A stretch of DNA of 64,000 nt. Origin: Flammeovirga sp. EKP202. Its GTDB lineage: Bacteria; Bacteroidota; Bacteroidia; Cytophagales; Flammeovirgaceae. Numbering within the stretch: position 1 is the first letter of the stretch; every line of letters begins with the position of its first letter. The translations under genes were made by a program, and so were the position numbers. The stretch spans positions 1 to 64,000 of the forward strand of contig NZ_JACVVP010000010.1 in assembly GCF_014534745.1 (NCBI RefSeq), in the 5' to 3' direction. The notes beneath the pieces are model-generated. The model ran no database searches, was not told the origin of the DNA, and saw nothing but the letters and a program-made list of their open reading frames with translations. This document shows, piece by piece, positions 36,034 to 45,331 of the stretch.

Positions 36034-36876
36034 ATGGCAAGTTTAGAGTGGAAAACAGTTAAAGAATACGAAGAAATTACCTTCAAGTCATTGGATGGTG
36101 TTGCTCGTATTGCAATCAATAGACCAGAATGCCGTAATGCATTCACACCAAAAACAGTTGATGAATTATGGGAAGCATTGATTATTTGCCATGAAAGTCA
36201 AGAAATTGGGGTCGTATTAATCACGGGCGAAGGACCATCTCCAAAAGATGGAGGTTGGGCATTTTGCTCAGGTGGTGATCAACGTGTAAGATCAAATACT
36301 GGTTATAAAGGAACAAATGGAGTGAATCGTTTTAACATCTTAGATGTGCAACGTCAAATCCGTTTTATGAATAAAGTAGTGATCGCTGTCGTGCCAGGTT
36401 GGTGTGTTGGTGGTGGACACAGTTTACATGTAGTTTGTGATATGACGCTTGCGAGTAAAGAGCATGCTCAATTTAAACAAACTGATGCTGATGTGGCTAG
36501 TTTTGATGGTGGCTTTGGTTCAGCTTATTTAGCGAGACAAGTTGGTCAAAAGAGAGCTAGAGAAATATTTTTCTTAGGTGCTACTTACACTGCACAAGAA
36601 GCCTTTGAAATGGGTATGGTCAACAAAGTAGTTCCTCATAATGAGTTAGAGCAAGAGGCATTTGACTGGGCACAAGAAATTATGACAAAAAGTCCTACTG
36701 CGATCAAAATGTTGAAGTTTGGATTCAACTTAATTGATGATGGTTTAGTAGGGCAGCAAGTATACGCAGGTGAGGCAACTCGTTTGGCTTACGGTACAGA
36801 AGAGGCTGTTGAAGGTCGAAATGCCTTTTTAGAAAAAAGGAAAAGAGACTTCTCTAAATTTCCAAAATTCCCATGA
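36034..36876 (+). CDS. menB: 1,4-dihydroxy-2-naphthoyl-CoA synthase
   Basis: The start is placed at the ATG at 36034; a TTG 30 bases upstream overlaps the promoter element. The 280-residue protein is a crotonase-fold enzyme closing the second ring of menaquinone from O-succinylbenzoyl-CoA. The MenB hallmarks are [15 protein letters not shown], the oxyanion-hole segment [34 protein letters not shown], and the [30 protein letters not shown] block. It makes the respiratory quinone of aerobic Bacteroidota in the cytoplasm. No other men gene is adjacent. Confidence 0.95.
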   Translation: MASLEWKTVKEYEEITFKSLDGVARIAINRPECRNAFTPKTVDELWEALIICHESQEIGVVLITGEGPSPKDGGWAFCSGGDQRVRSNTGYKGTNGVNRFNILDVQRQIRFMNKVVIAVVPGWCVGGGHSLHVVCDMTLASKEHAQFKQTDADVASFDGGFGSAYLARQVGQKRAREIFFLGATYTAQEAFEMGMVNKVVPHNELEQEAFDWAQEIMTKSPTAIKMLKFGFNLIDDGLVGQQVYAGEATRLAYGTEEAVEGRNAFLEKRKRDFSKFPKFP

Positions 36877-36906
36877 TTTATTCCTCGGAACCTTTATAAA
36901 GATATC

Positions 36907-36946
36907 AAAGGCTTCACTTTTAATATTAAAGTGGAGTCTTTTTTTG
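36907..36946 (+). terminator. Terminator after menB
   Basis: aaaggcttcacttt pairs with aaagtggagtcttt (with wobbles) around a taatatt loop, with a T-run after the stem. Confidence 0.85.
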
Positions 36947-37158
36947 ATATATACTCAATACTGTATTAAAGTCAATTTCTTTTAGTATCAAATTGCAACT
37001 ACAAAAAAACGCAAAATTTTAATTTCCCAATGTCGTTATATCTCTCTAAAAGTATTATCTTTTACATTTCTAACAAAGTAAACTCTATTTCATGAGTCTA
37101 TCTTTCTTCAAAAGACGAATGATATTCAATTATTTATCCAAAAAACAACTAAATACAA

Positions 37159-37401
37159 ATGGAATTAAAAGACAAAACAACAGAAACACTTGAGAAAGAA
37201 TTAAAGTCTCTTCAAACTATAACTGGAATGCTGGCAGGAGTTCTGGCACTTTTATTCGTTGTATGTATTTACGGGTTATTCAGCGAAGGTCCCAAAAGTA
37301 CCACAACTGCTTTATTGGCGGTGCCTATTGCTTTGGGTGCAATTCTACCAATGAATTATAAAAAAATAAAAGAAATTAAAGTTGAATTAGAAGAAAGGTA
37401 A
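37159..37401 (+). CDS. Small two-TM membrane protein, unknown
   Basis: An 80-residue protein not recognised. An N-terminal charged helix (MELKDKTTETLEKELKSLQT) precedes two transmembrane helices (about 23-41 and 49-66) separated by a short Gly/Pro loop, and the C-terminus is charged (KKIKEIKVELEER). Both ends are predicted to be cytoplasmic. It has its own terminator and no operon partners. Small proteins of this shape in Bacteroidota are often called redoxin or YtxH-like, but I see no motif to support any such name. Confidence 0.65.
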   Translation: MELKDKTTETLEKELKSLQTITGMLAGVLALLFVVCIYGLFSEGPKSTTTALLAVPIALGAILPMNYKKIKEIKVELEER

Positions 37402-37431
37402 AATCAACTTCTTTTATAATTTTCTATGTTG

Positions 37432-37468
37432 AGAGATCTTTTTGGAAAAGGGGTATCTCTTTTCTTTG
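37432..37468 (+). terminator. Terminator after the small membrane protein
   Basis: agagat...ctttt pairs with aaaag...atctct, closing on a short loop and followed by a T-rich stretch. Confidence 0.8.
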
Positions 37469-37571
37469 TGTTTAAGGGGTGTGTTAAGAGGGCAAGTAAT
37501 TTGGAACAAGAGTTGTAATTTGTATTATATACTTTAAATAAATTATTAGATCTCTGTTTTATTATTCCACC

Positions 37572-38156
37572 ATGAAATCAAAATTGCTTCACCTTATTTT
37601 ATTAATTTTTTCTTCAGGATCTGCTTTTAGTCAAACAGACTTTTATGAAGAACTTGCAGATTCAACATTAACGCTAACAAAACAGTATGTAGTTTACGAT
37701 CCTTCTTATTTTAGATTAGATTATCCGAATGGAGATGTTCCATCCAATAGGGGAGTGTGTACAGATGTTGTCATTAGAGCCTATAGAAAACTGGGCATTG
37801 ATTTACAAAAAGAAGTTCATGAAGATATGGTCGCTCATTTTAATAAATATCCCAAAAATTGGGGTTTGACGAAAACAGATAAAAATATTGATCATAGAAG
37901 AGTACCCAACCTTATGACCTTTTTTGGCAGACATGGTTCTACGTTACCCATCACTCAAAATGCTAGTGATTACAAAGCAGGAGATATAGTTTGTTGGAAT
38001 TTTGGAGGAGGTCTAACTCATATTGGTATCGTTTCTTCAGAAACTACATTTTTCTCTAAAAGACCAATGATTATACATAATATGGGTAATGGTCAAGTAT
38101 TGGAAGATATGTTATTTGATTATAAAATCATCGGGCACTACCGTTACAAAAAATAG
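37572..38156 (+). CDS. DUF1287 exported protein
   Basis: A 194-residue protein with a signal peptide (KLLHLILLIFSSGSAFSQ). The mature part has the DUF1287 pattern: YDPSYFRLDYPNGDVPSNRGVCTDVVIRAYRKLGIDLQ, then NIDHRRVPNLMTFF, DYKAGDIVCWN, THIGIV and IHNMGNG. Cys63 in GVCTD and the histidine in THIGIV have the order expected of an NlpC/P60-like cysteine hydrolase fold, so an amidase or peptidase activity is plausible but not proven. It lies convergent with the next gene, 20 bp away. Confidence 0.88.
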   Translation: MKSKLLHLILLIFSSGSAFSQTDFYEELADSTLTLTKQYVVYDPSYFRLDYPNGDVPSNRGVCTDVVIRAYRKLGIDLQKEVHEDMVAHFNKYPKNWGLTKTDKNIDHRRVPNLMTFFGRHGSTLPITQNASDYKAGDIVCWNFGGGLTHIGIVSSETTFFSKRPMIIHNMGNGQVLEDMLFDYKIIGHYRYKK

Positions 38157-38176
38157 ATTCACTATTACAGTTTCCC

Positions 38177-38776
38177 TCATTCGCTGGAGTGAAATGGTAC
38201 ATGTTTCCCATCTTCTCTAACTTCATAACCTTGGTATTGATGGTTTAGAATCATTTCATGTAAAAATTGATCTGACCCTTTTAATTTCAGTTTTGCCTTT
38301 TTTATATCGTCAAAATAGAAAATTGGACCAAGAACATCATAAGCGTGACCTGAAAGTTCTGATAAAATTGTAAACTGGATATAGACAGGAGAATGATGAA
38401 TAGTATGCAAAACGTTAGAATCATCATAAAATAATAAATAGTCTTGTTCAAATAGGATTGATGCTTCATTAATATCTGTTGTACTACAATATTGCTCATT
38501 GGGATCAATTTCCATAAAGGTCCAGCCTCTTAATTGATACATTAATGTTTCAAAAGTAGTACGTTTCTTTTTGTTTAAAGGAGTGTACATTGGAAGCCGT
38601 CCTATTTTAACGGCTTCCAAGATAGCATATGCCATATCTTTGTAGATATCATTTCCTTTAAACGTAGTATTGATATGAACTTCCTTATATTTTTCTTGGG
38701 CGAATGATGTAAAAGGTAAGCTCACACAACAAACAAGAACCAAAATTTTAAGTTTATAATGAAGCAAACTTTTCAT
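38177..38776 (-). CDS. Exported protein of unknown family, partner of the gene before it
   Basis: A 199-residue protein with a signal peptide (ILVLVCCVSLPFTSFAQ). The early part (DIYKDMAYAILEAVKIGRLPMYTP) slightly resembles the start of gliding/T9SS proteins of the GldN/PorN group. The rest does not show the family's usual blocks, so I do not assign it. Its start codon overlaps the end of the upstream gene by 23 bp, so the two genes are translationally coupled and probably encode cooperating exported proteins. Confidence 0.7.
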   Translation of the reverse strand: MKSLLHYKLKILVLVCCVSLPFTSFAQEKYKEVHINTTFKGNDIYKDMAYAILEAVKIGRLPMYTPLNKKKRTTFETLMYQLRGWTFMEIDPNEQYCSTTDINEASILFEQDYLLFYDDSNVLHTIHHSPVYIQFTILSELSGHAYDVLGPIFYFDDIKKAKLKLKGSDQFLHEMILNHQYQGYEVREDGKHVPFHSSE

Positions 38777-39722
38777 CTAATGAGGCTTTTGAAAGTGGAA
38801 CAATCGTTGTCTTGAACTTAATACTATTCAATTTTTCTTTCGAAAGCTGTAAAAGTTCACTTTTAGACATTTCACCAATTTCAGCCTGTCCTTTATCCGT
38901 TAATGGATTAAAAGTGAAAAGTCTAACATTTGATAAAGAAGCATCTACTAACACAAAGTCATCCACTATATTATCACTGTTAACCGTATAGTAAATAACG
39001 GTATTTAAGTGTGGGTAATAAGCGTAGACCTTATTGATATTTTTGTTTTCAATTTTTAGTTGATAAGTGATCAATTCGTCTTTTCCAATGAGGTAGTCAT
39101 AATTATACAGACCGTTTCCTTTAATGTTCATTGTTTTATAAAGCCAATCTGAGTTAGATGAACCCTCAGCCCAACTTGACCAATCAGCATCCCAATCATC
39201 AGATTCATCCGAAAAACCTTCAGCTAAATAACTTTCTCTTGGTTTGAGGGCTCCCCAATCTTCAGAAGTAGAATTTGTAGTTGCATAGTCCAAAATTGGA
39301 GCATTCAAAGAATCCCATTTCTTATCTTGGGTATTATATTGAAATCCGTTGTAATGATCTGTGCCATCAGAGATATAAGACACCTTAATGTCTTTTTGAA
39401 AATCTATCTTTTGACCATTGGCAGTAACTTGGATGGAATACATTCCTCCTGAAACATAAATTCCATTATGATCTTTCATTTGTATGTCGTCTAATAACAT
39501 ATCGTAGTAGTTCGCATACATTTTAATAGAGATATCTACCTCTTTCACATTTGGATCGCTGATATGGAAAGTGTTTTCTTTGATATGAAGTAGTAAAGAA
39601 TCTTCAAAAAAACTTAGTGTTCCACAAGAAGAATTGTTCCATTTTTGTTGTTGGATAGATTGAGAGTGTACACTAAAATATTGTAGTGTAAGGAAAAGAA
39701 TGAGCGTGAAATTTTTCATCAT
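38754..39722 (-). CDS. Exported protein of unknown family, upstream partner
   Basis: A 322-residue protein with a signal peptide (FTLILFLTLQYFSVHSQ). It contains a beta-rich N-terminal half (ITEN-type strands, DIQMKDHNGIYVSGGMYSIQV), an acidic Trp/Ser stretch (DDWDADWSSWAEGSSNSDW) and a beta C-terminal half. No conserved domain is recognised. Two adjacent ATGs (39722 and 39719) are possible starts. The 23-bp overlap with the next gene indicates an operon of two. The function is unknown; periplasmic or surface location is inferred from the leader only. Confidence 0.68.
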   Translation of the reverse strand: MMKNFTLILFLTLQYFSVHSQSIQQQKWNNSSCGTLSFFEDSLLLHIKENTFHISDPNVKEVDISIKMYANYYDMLLDDIQMKDHNGIYVSGGMYSIQVTANGQKIDFQKDIKVSYISDGTDHYNGFQYNTQDKKWDSLNAPILDYATTNSTSEDWGALKPRESYLAEGFSDESDDWDADWSSWAEGSSNSDWLYKTMNIKGNGLYNYDYLIGKDELITYQLKIENKNINKVYAYYPHLNTVIYYTVNSDNIVDDFVLVDASLSNVRLFTFNPLTDKGQAEIGEMSKSELLQLSKEKLNSIKFKTTIVPLSKASLDEKFASL

Positions 39723-39992
39723 TAAATTAATAAAATGAATTAAGTTAATTAGTATGTTATTTTTAGATAATCGTAACTAAAACACAAGTAATCAAACAAA
39801 TAATAATAATTAAATAACCATTTTAAGTACTGAAAACATCATACCAAGTTTTGAGAAATTAGTCTAATAAAGTTACTTTTTTTATTATCATTTTTATATT
39901 TAATATGGCACTAACGTAATACATTATACCTATACGTATAAATGTTTTTTGTTAGTTGGATGCCGAAGGAAAATACAAGAGGGTAAAGGCAA

Positions 39993-41756
39993 TTATTGAT
40001 AAATCTGAATGTCAGAAATTGTTATATAAGTACCTTTGTTTTCAGAAGTAAATGCAACTTTAGCATTCAAAGCATTTACTCTAAATTTAATGTTCTTGAT
40101 TCCGATTCCTTCATTGTTACTACAAGTATTAAATCCAACTCCATTATCTTCATAAAATAATGTCATCATGTTAGTAGTTTTATCAAGCATAAAATCAATA
40201 AAAATATCGGTTGCTTTACTGTGTTTTAAAGCATTACTAAATAGTTCTTGCAAAATTCTATAACAGTGATTTTTGACCATTTGAGATTGAATAGGTACAT
40301 CAATAGTGTAAGTTGTATGTATATTGAGGTGATTACTTTTATATTTTGCACAAAGATCAAGGAGTATATCTTCAAAATCTTCTTTATCGTATTCTGGAGA
40401 AACCAACCCATGGCTTAAACTTCTTACACTTTTAATAGTATGCTTTAGTATTTCTTTTACGTTATCTGTATCAAGATCTTTCGATTTATTAATCAAAGCC
40501 AAGTTTCCACCAACATGATCATGAAGTTCTCTACCAATTCTATTTCTTTCATCTTCCTGTCCCTTTATTACTGCTAGGGAATATTTTTGTTGTATCAGTT
40601 GGTTTTGAATTTGTAGATCATTTCTTTCTTTAATGATAGATGACGTTTTCTTTAAAATAAGAAGTAAATAATAAATAATATCAAAAGTGAAAATGATGAA
40701 GTAGAGAGTCCTTGTAAAGTTAAACTTTTCATAAACGCCCATATTGGGGAGTACGGAGAAAAATATCACAAAAATTGTTGTGATCAGAAAAATAACCAAT
40801 GTTGGTATAGCTAGTTTTTCTTTTGACTTTAAACCTAAAATTATAACCATTAAATAAAGGCATAAAAGTACCAGCGTAAAAAGAGTAGAGAGTTGTGCAA
40901 GAAGGAAATTAACAATGTTCGGATAAAAAGCCGAGAATGGATACATTAGAAAACTTATAATTCCTACAACACTAGCAATATGTACAATTTTAAAAGCAAA
41001 TTTTGGAATTCTATTGGGGGTAGAAAATATCAAGTATACATAAAAGTAAAATGTACTAATCGAATAAGAATAAGAACTAAATACAAGAAGATATTTAGTT
41101 AAATTAAAGTGATTATGACTTAAAAGGTTTGTGATGATACCGCTTTCAGATTCGAAGAATAAAAATGCACTGATAGAACTTAAAGTATAAAACAAGAAAA
41201 GCTTTTCTTGGATGATTAATCCCAAAATTATTCCAATAAACAAAAGACTTATCACAATAGTCCTTGTTGTGAGTTTAATGTTTTCTTCAAAGTCTACCTC
41301 TTTTTCAAACTCATCTTCACTCTGCACCCAAAATAGATTATCTACTGGAAATCCTTTATTATTAATCTGATAATAAAAATCAACTGTCTCTACACCATTC
41401 AATGCAAAAGTGATTGGAATTCCTAAACTTCTGTCGTACTTAGTTGGTTTGGAATTATTTTCCATATCAACAAGAAGTTTTGTTCCGCTTCTATCAACTT
41501 GCCAAAGTTTAAAGTCTTCAAAAAGTATATAATTAAATCTTAAAACATAGTTTTCTTTTACTGTACTATGAACGGTAATTTTGTGGTATTGTATATCAAA
41601 AAAATCGTAATTTTTAGGTGTGCACTCTGAATTACCAGGAATATTATTGACATCAATTTCTGATAGTGTACAGTGTGAAACGATTAAATTAGTATTCGTC
41701 TGAGCGTAGGTGTGTAACGTAAAAAGTAGTAATATAGAGGTGAAAAGTATTCTCAT
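39993..41756 (-). CDS. 7TM sensor histidine kinase, LuxR-type two-component system
   Basis: A 587-residue kinase. A signal peptide precedes an extracellular 7TMR-DISM-like sensing domain (about 20-165), seven transmembrane helices (about 168-375), a coiled-coil stretch (ERNDLQIQNQLIQQKYSL), and a HisKA_3 dimerisation domain with the phospho-accepting His412 in RIGRELHDHVGGNL. The HATPase domain has an N box (ILQELFSNALKHS), a G1 box (YEDNGVGF) and a GIGIKNIKFRV motif. It should phosphorylate the response regulator encoded just upstream, whose stop codon shares one base with this gene's ATG. The signal is unknown. Confidence 0.9.
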   Translation of the reverse strand: MRILFTSILLLFTLHTYAQTNTNLIVSHCTLSEIDVNNIPGNSECTPKNYDFFDIQYHKITVHSTVKENYVLRFNYILFEDFKLWQVDRSGTKLLVDMENNSKPTKYDRSLGIPITFALNGVETVDFYYQINNKGFPVDNLFWVQSEDEFEKEVDFEENIKLTTRTIVISLLFIGIILGLIIQEKLFLFYTLSSISAFLFFESESGIITNLLSHNHFNLTKYLLVFSSYSYSISTFYFYVYLIFSTPNRIPKFAFKIVHIASVVGIISFLMYPFSAFYPNIVNFLLAQLSTLFTLVLLCLYLMVIILGLKSKEKLAIPTLVIFLITTIFVIFFSVLPNMGVYEKFNFTRTLYFIIFTFDIIYYLLLILKKTSSIIKERNDLQIQNQLIQQKYSLAVIKGQEDERNRIGRELHDHVGGNLALINKSKDLDTDNVKEILKHTIKSVRSLSHGLVSPEYDKEDFEDILLDLCAKYKSNHLNIHTTYTIDVPIQSQMVKNHCYRILQELFSNALKHSKATDIFIDFMLDKTTNMMTLFYEDNGVGFNTCSNNEGIGIKNIKFRVNALNAKVAFTSENKGTYITISDIQIYQ

Positions 41757-42361
41757 TATGTCAGTAGGTTTTCAACGGCATATTTGATTAATCCTGCCTT
41801 TGAATCAATCTTTAATTTTTGTTTAATTTTTTTTCCATGAGTGATGGCTGTATCCGGACTGATATTTAATAACTCACCTATCTCTTTCATTGTTTTTCCC
41901 ATTGCTATATATTTTAGGACTTGCTCTTCACGAGGAGAGATAGGAGTAAAGGTTTTATTGATGTCAATTGTATTGTGATTAATTTTTGGACTCATATATA
42001 GCTTGTCATGCAAGACCGCATTTGTTGCGTTAATGATATCTTCTACATTATCATCTTTAAGCATATAACCTAGAACACCAAGTTTTTGTGCCTTTCGAAT
42101 AAGTGAAGGTTTATTGTGCATAGAGATGATAAGGTATTTAGAAATATCACCTCTTTCTATCACTTTTTCAATAAGTTCTAAACCTTTCATGTTTGGCATA
42201 TCCATGTCTACAAATACTAAGTCAAAATCAGAAAAGTTATAAGATAGTGAAAGAAGTGGATCGTGAACAGTAGTTACTTTTGATGGTATATATTTTTCAA
42301 TAATCTGTTTCAGACCATTGCTAAATAATTCATGATCATCAATGATAAGAAATTTAAACAT
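41756..42361 (-). CDS. LuxR/NarL-type response regulator
   Basis: The start is set at the ATG at 42361, because MFKFLIIDDHELF is the normal beginning of a receiver domain; the upstream ATG at 42391 adds ten non-domain residues. The 201-residue protein has the acidic pair D8/D9, phospho-acceptor Asp52 in VDMDMP, and a C-terminal LuxR HTH (PISPREEQVLKYIAMGKTMKEIGELLNISPDTAITHGKKIKQKL). Its partner is the histidine kinase encoded immediately downstream with a one-base overlap. The genes it controls are not visible, though a 9-bp inverted repeat lies 70 bp upstream. Confidence 0.92.
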   Translation of the reverse strand: MFKFLIIDDHELFSNGLKQIIEKYIPSKVTTVHDPLLSLSYNFSDFDLVFVDMDMPNMKGLELIEKVIERGDISKYLIISMHNKPSLIRKAQKLGVLGYMLKDDNVEDIINATNAVLHDKLYMSPKINHNTIDINKTFTPISPREEQVLKYIAMGKTMKEIGELLNISPDTAITHGKKIKQKLKIDSKAGLIKYAVENLLT

Positions 42362-42428
42362 TTTAGATAAGTTGCATGAATATGAATACAATTAGATACC
42401 GAAAGGTAAGAGAAATATCAGTAGTATG

Positions 42429-42450
42429 AAATACCTATTTGTAGGTATTT
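42429..42450. promoter_or_regulatory. Inverted repeat upstream of the response-regulator gene
   Basis: aaataccta and taggtattt are perfectly complementary around a TTTG loop. It lies between the two regulator genes and may be an operator for autoregulation or a weak terminator of the upstream gene. No T-run follows on the minus strand. Confidence 0.45.
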
Positions 42451-42561
42451 TGGTGGTTATGCACATTGTTATTCTTTATGAATGGAACTAAACAATAATC
42501 CTTTTATAGTTCATTTTTAGGTCAGGTGGCATCAATGCTCTTATTTTAATTGAGGATAGCT

Positions 42562-45231
42562 TTACTTTAAATCTTTGATGAACTTATCAAGGTCCGTTTC
42601 TTTATCTAAACCCATTTTCTTTCTTAACCTATACCTGTTCATAATTACACTGCGGTTTGTAATATTCATGATATTTGCAATTTCATTATTGTTGAGGTTG
42701 AAACGAATAAGTGCAATTAATCGGTGATCATTAGAAGTTAATTGAGGGTATTTATTTTGAAGAAGAATAATAAAATCGTGATGTAATTCTGAGAACAATT
42801 TATAAAAGATGAAGTTCTTCTTATCATTGTTCATTTCATCATCTATTCTATCAATCCATAGTTTTGCGTTTTTATGTTTTATAATAGACAGGCCTTCACT
42901 CATCTGTCTTAGGAAATCATTCTTTCTTGATAATTCTTCAGCATACTGAATAAGCTGCTCATTTTTTATTTCTAGTGTTTTTTTATCGAGGTCAATTTTT
43001 TGTTGTTCCTTTTGTTTCTTCTCAGCTTTTTTATTGATAATGATCCATAGTTTGTAAGATAGGATATAGGCAAGGAGTCCAACAATCAGCAGGGGTAAAA
43101 TAATCCAATAGGTTTGATACCATTTCTTTTGAATTTCTATAGCTATAGAGACACTATTTGGTGGACTGTTATTAATTTTAGATTCCACAATGAATTCATA
43201 ATTACCACCGTTAAGCATTGTGTATTCTCTTTCATTGGTTTGACTCCAATCAGACCAATGATCATCAAAAGGAATTAGCTTCGTTCTGTATTCTACGATG
43301 TCAATCTTGTCCTTTGCCACACCATATACCAGTTTGATATTATTCTCATTTTTCTTCAGGTCAATTTTTGGATCAATAAAAGGATAAATATATTTCTTAT
43401 TTTGATTCATTTTATCAGAAGTGATCACTTTGGATATCACTGGTGAAGGAAGTTGTATTGATCTATACTTTGAGTTGGGGTCAAACGTTTTAACACCTCT
43501 TTCAGTCGCAATATAAAGTTCTCCATCATGAAAGTTAATAAACTCATGATCTTTCAAAAATTGACCTTGTAATGACTTGAATAGATTGCTGTAATCATAA
43601 AAATTACCATTGACAATATTCATTCTCATATGTAGCTTTCCATCACTGATATAGGCATAGGTTAATCCTTTATCAATTACTTTTAGTGCAGAAATTTGAT
43701 GATCGACCAATTGATTAAGAGAAGGTAAGTTGATGACCTCAAATTGCCCATTTTGAAAAGTGGATACTTTTCCTTCGACTAAAAAAAGTAATTCGCCATT
43801 GCTTTGAGGAAATATTTTTTGAACTGAAGGGTAATGTGAAATTGATATTGTGTTATTTCCTTTATATTGGTATAAGACACCTGTGTTACTCTTCGCCCAA
43901 ATACAATTATTATTTTCATCAAAGTATAATTTAGGACTTCCAGGATAGTTTAAATTTTCTTTAGTGGTTAACCTTTTATTTTGGATTATTGAAAGATACA
44001 GTCCAGAGTAGGTCGATAAGAAATATTTTCCATTTAGAAATGAAATATCCATTACACCCATGGAAGTATAAAGAGGTATTAGTTTGTTATTTTCGAAGAT
44101 AAACAAACCTTTATCGTGACAGATGAAAATCGTATTATTTATTTTTTTGATATTCCATACTTGACCTTGCGATTGAGAAATAATTTTGAAATTATCATTC
44201 TGTTCAGAAACATACAAACCTTTATTGGTCGCTAATAATACGTTATTTTCATTTTGGATTATAACACTATAAGTGGCACCTCTATTAAAAATGGTTTTGA
44301 TTTCTCTTTGCATTTCAATTTTTGAAATACCATAATCTAAACCACACCAAATATCACCGTTTTCATCATTAAAAACAGCGAGTATTGTGTCATCTTTTAA
44401 TCCATCTTTTGAGGCTATATGTTGAATGATTTTTTGATCTGTTATAGAATAAATGTAAAGTCCAGAAGATATTGTACCTATCAAAATGGTATCACTATCA
44501 TATGATTTTACTGAAAAAAGACCTTCTTGAAAGATTTCCCTTGGTAAATTAGTCACTTTCTGAACGATACCTCCGTTGAATGAATAGATGGCACCGTTGG
44601 TATGTAAGATGTATAATTCATTCTTATGTGTAAAAAGAGCCCTGACTTTTTGTTGTTCAGTAAGTTGATCTATCACAACAAACTGATTGTTAATGATATG
44701 TCCTAATTGATTTTGATTGTCAGTAGCCCAAATTGAATTATTCCACTTTTTTAGACTTGAGAATCCACCAGTTGTTCTGACCCTATTTATTTGATCCGTC
44801 TTTTTATTATAGATAATAACTTGTTCTTCGGTTCTCAAGTAAACATTGTTGTGACTTGTTTCAATATCCCAAATTTGCCCACCTTTAACAGCTCCGCAGT
44901 GTTTGTACTTTAAAACGGTATTATCTTCTTTGTAAAAAAAACCAAACTCAATATTTCCGCCCGACCATATGATATCTTCTTCGGTTTTTAGTGAAATTAT
45001 AACATCATTATTTTGAGTTGGTACTAACTCCCATGAATCATTAATATTGACCAATAAACCTTGATTATTGGCAATGTATATTATTTCATTTTTATCTTTT
45101 ACAATATCCCAATTCTGTCTTCCTGCATTATAATCAAAACGATCATAAGAGCTGACCGAGGGAATCACTTTTTGGCCAATGCAAATTAAAACCTGTAATA
45201 AAAAAATTATAGTAATACTAATTTCTTTCAT
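42562..45231 (-). CDS. Propeller-type sensor with cytoplasmic LuxR-like HTH
   Basis: An 889-residue protein with a signal peptide, a long N-terminal two-component-regulator beta-propeller (about 30-620, repeats of the Reg_prop type), a Y_Y_Y domain (about 630-715), one transmembrane helix (about 725-750: WIILPLLIVGLLAYILSYKLW), a coiled-coil (KKAEKKQKEQQKIDLDKKTLEIK) and a C-terminal LuxR-like HTH (NDHRLIALIRFNLNNNEIANIMNITNRSVIMNRYRLRKKMGL). It has no histidine kinase or receiver domains, so it is a one-component membrane-bound regulator, in contrast to the hybrid HTCS proteins of other Bacteroidota. It is possibly transcribed with, or regulates, the two-component genes beside it. Confidence 0.9.
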   Translation of the reverse strand: MKEISITIIFLLQVLICIGQKVIPSVSSYDRFDYNAGRQNWDIVKDKNEIIYIANNQGLLVNINDSWELVPTQNNDVIISLKTEEDIIWSGGNIEFGFFYKEDNTVLKYKHCGAVKGGQIWDIETSHNNVYLRTEEQVIIYNKKTDQINRVRTTGGFSSLKKWNNSIWATDNQNQLGHIINNQFVVIDQLTEQQKVRALFTHKNELYILHTNGAIYSFNGGIVQKVTNLPREIFQEGLFSVKSYDSDTILIGTISSGLYIYSITDQKIIQHIASKDGLKDDTILAVFNDENGDIWCGLDYGISKIEMQREIKTIFNRGATYSVIIQNENNVLLATNKGLYVSEQNDNFKIISQSQGQVWNIKKINNTIFICHDKGLFIFENNKLIPLYTSMGVMDISFLNGKYFLSTYSGLYLSIIQNKRLTTKENLNYPGSPKLYFDENNNCIWAKSNTGVLYQYKGNNTISISHYPSVQKIFPQSNGELLFLVEGKVSTFQNGQFEVINLPSLNQLVDHQISALKVIDKGLTYAYISDGKLHMRMNIVNGNFYDYSNLFKSLQGQFLKDHEFINFHDGELYIATERGVKTFDPNSKYRSIQLPSPVISKVITSDKMNQNKKYIYPFIDPKIDLKKNENNIKLVYGVAKDKIDIVEYRTKLIPFDDHWSDWSQTNEREYTMLNGGNYEFIVESKINNSPPNSVSIAIEIQKKWYQTYWIILPLLIVGLLAYILSYKLWIIINKKAEKKQKEQQKIDLDKKTLEIKNEQLIQYAEELSRKNDFLRQMSEGLSIIKHKNAKLWIDRIDDEMNNDKKNFIFYKLFSELHHDFIILLQNKYPQLTSNDHRLIALIRFNLNNNEIANIMNITNRSVIMNRYRLRKKMGLDKETDLDKFIKDLK

Positions 45232-45270
45232 GAAGTTAAATTTACGCCTTTTTTAAAGTTTATAAAAGAA

Positions 45271-45309
45271 AAGCATGTTATTCAACTTGAACAGAAGAAC
45301 AACATGCTT
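45271..45309 (-). terminator. Terminator of the NUMOD4-type gene
   Basis: aagcatgtt (45271-45279) pairs with aacatgctt (45301-45309), and the stem extends inward past one mismatch. On the minus strand it is followed by a T-rich tail (ttcttttat). Confidence 0.65.
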
Positions 45310-45331
45310 ATTTGTAATGTTATTTTTTTGA

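Noticed and set aside
38177-38776. Assignment as GldN
   Set aside because: Only one short segment resembles it; the usual family blocks are missing and no gldKLM genes are near.
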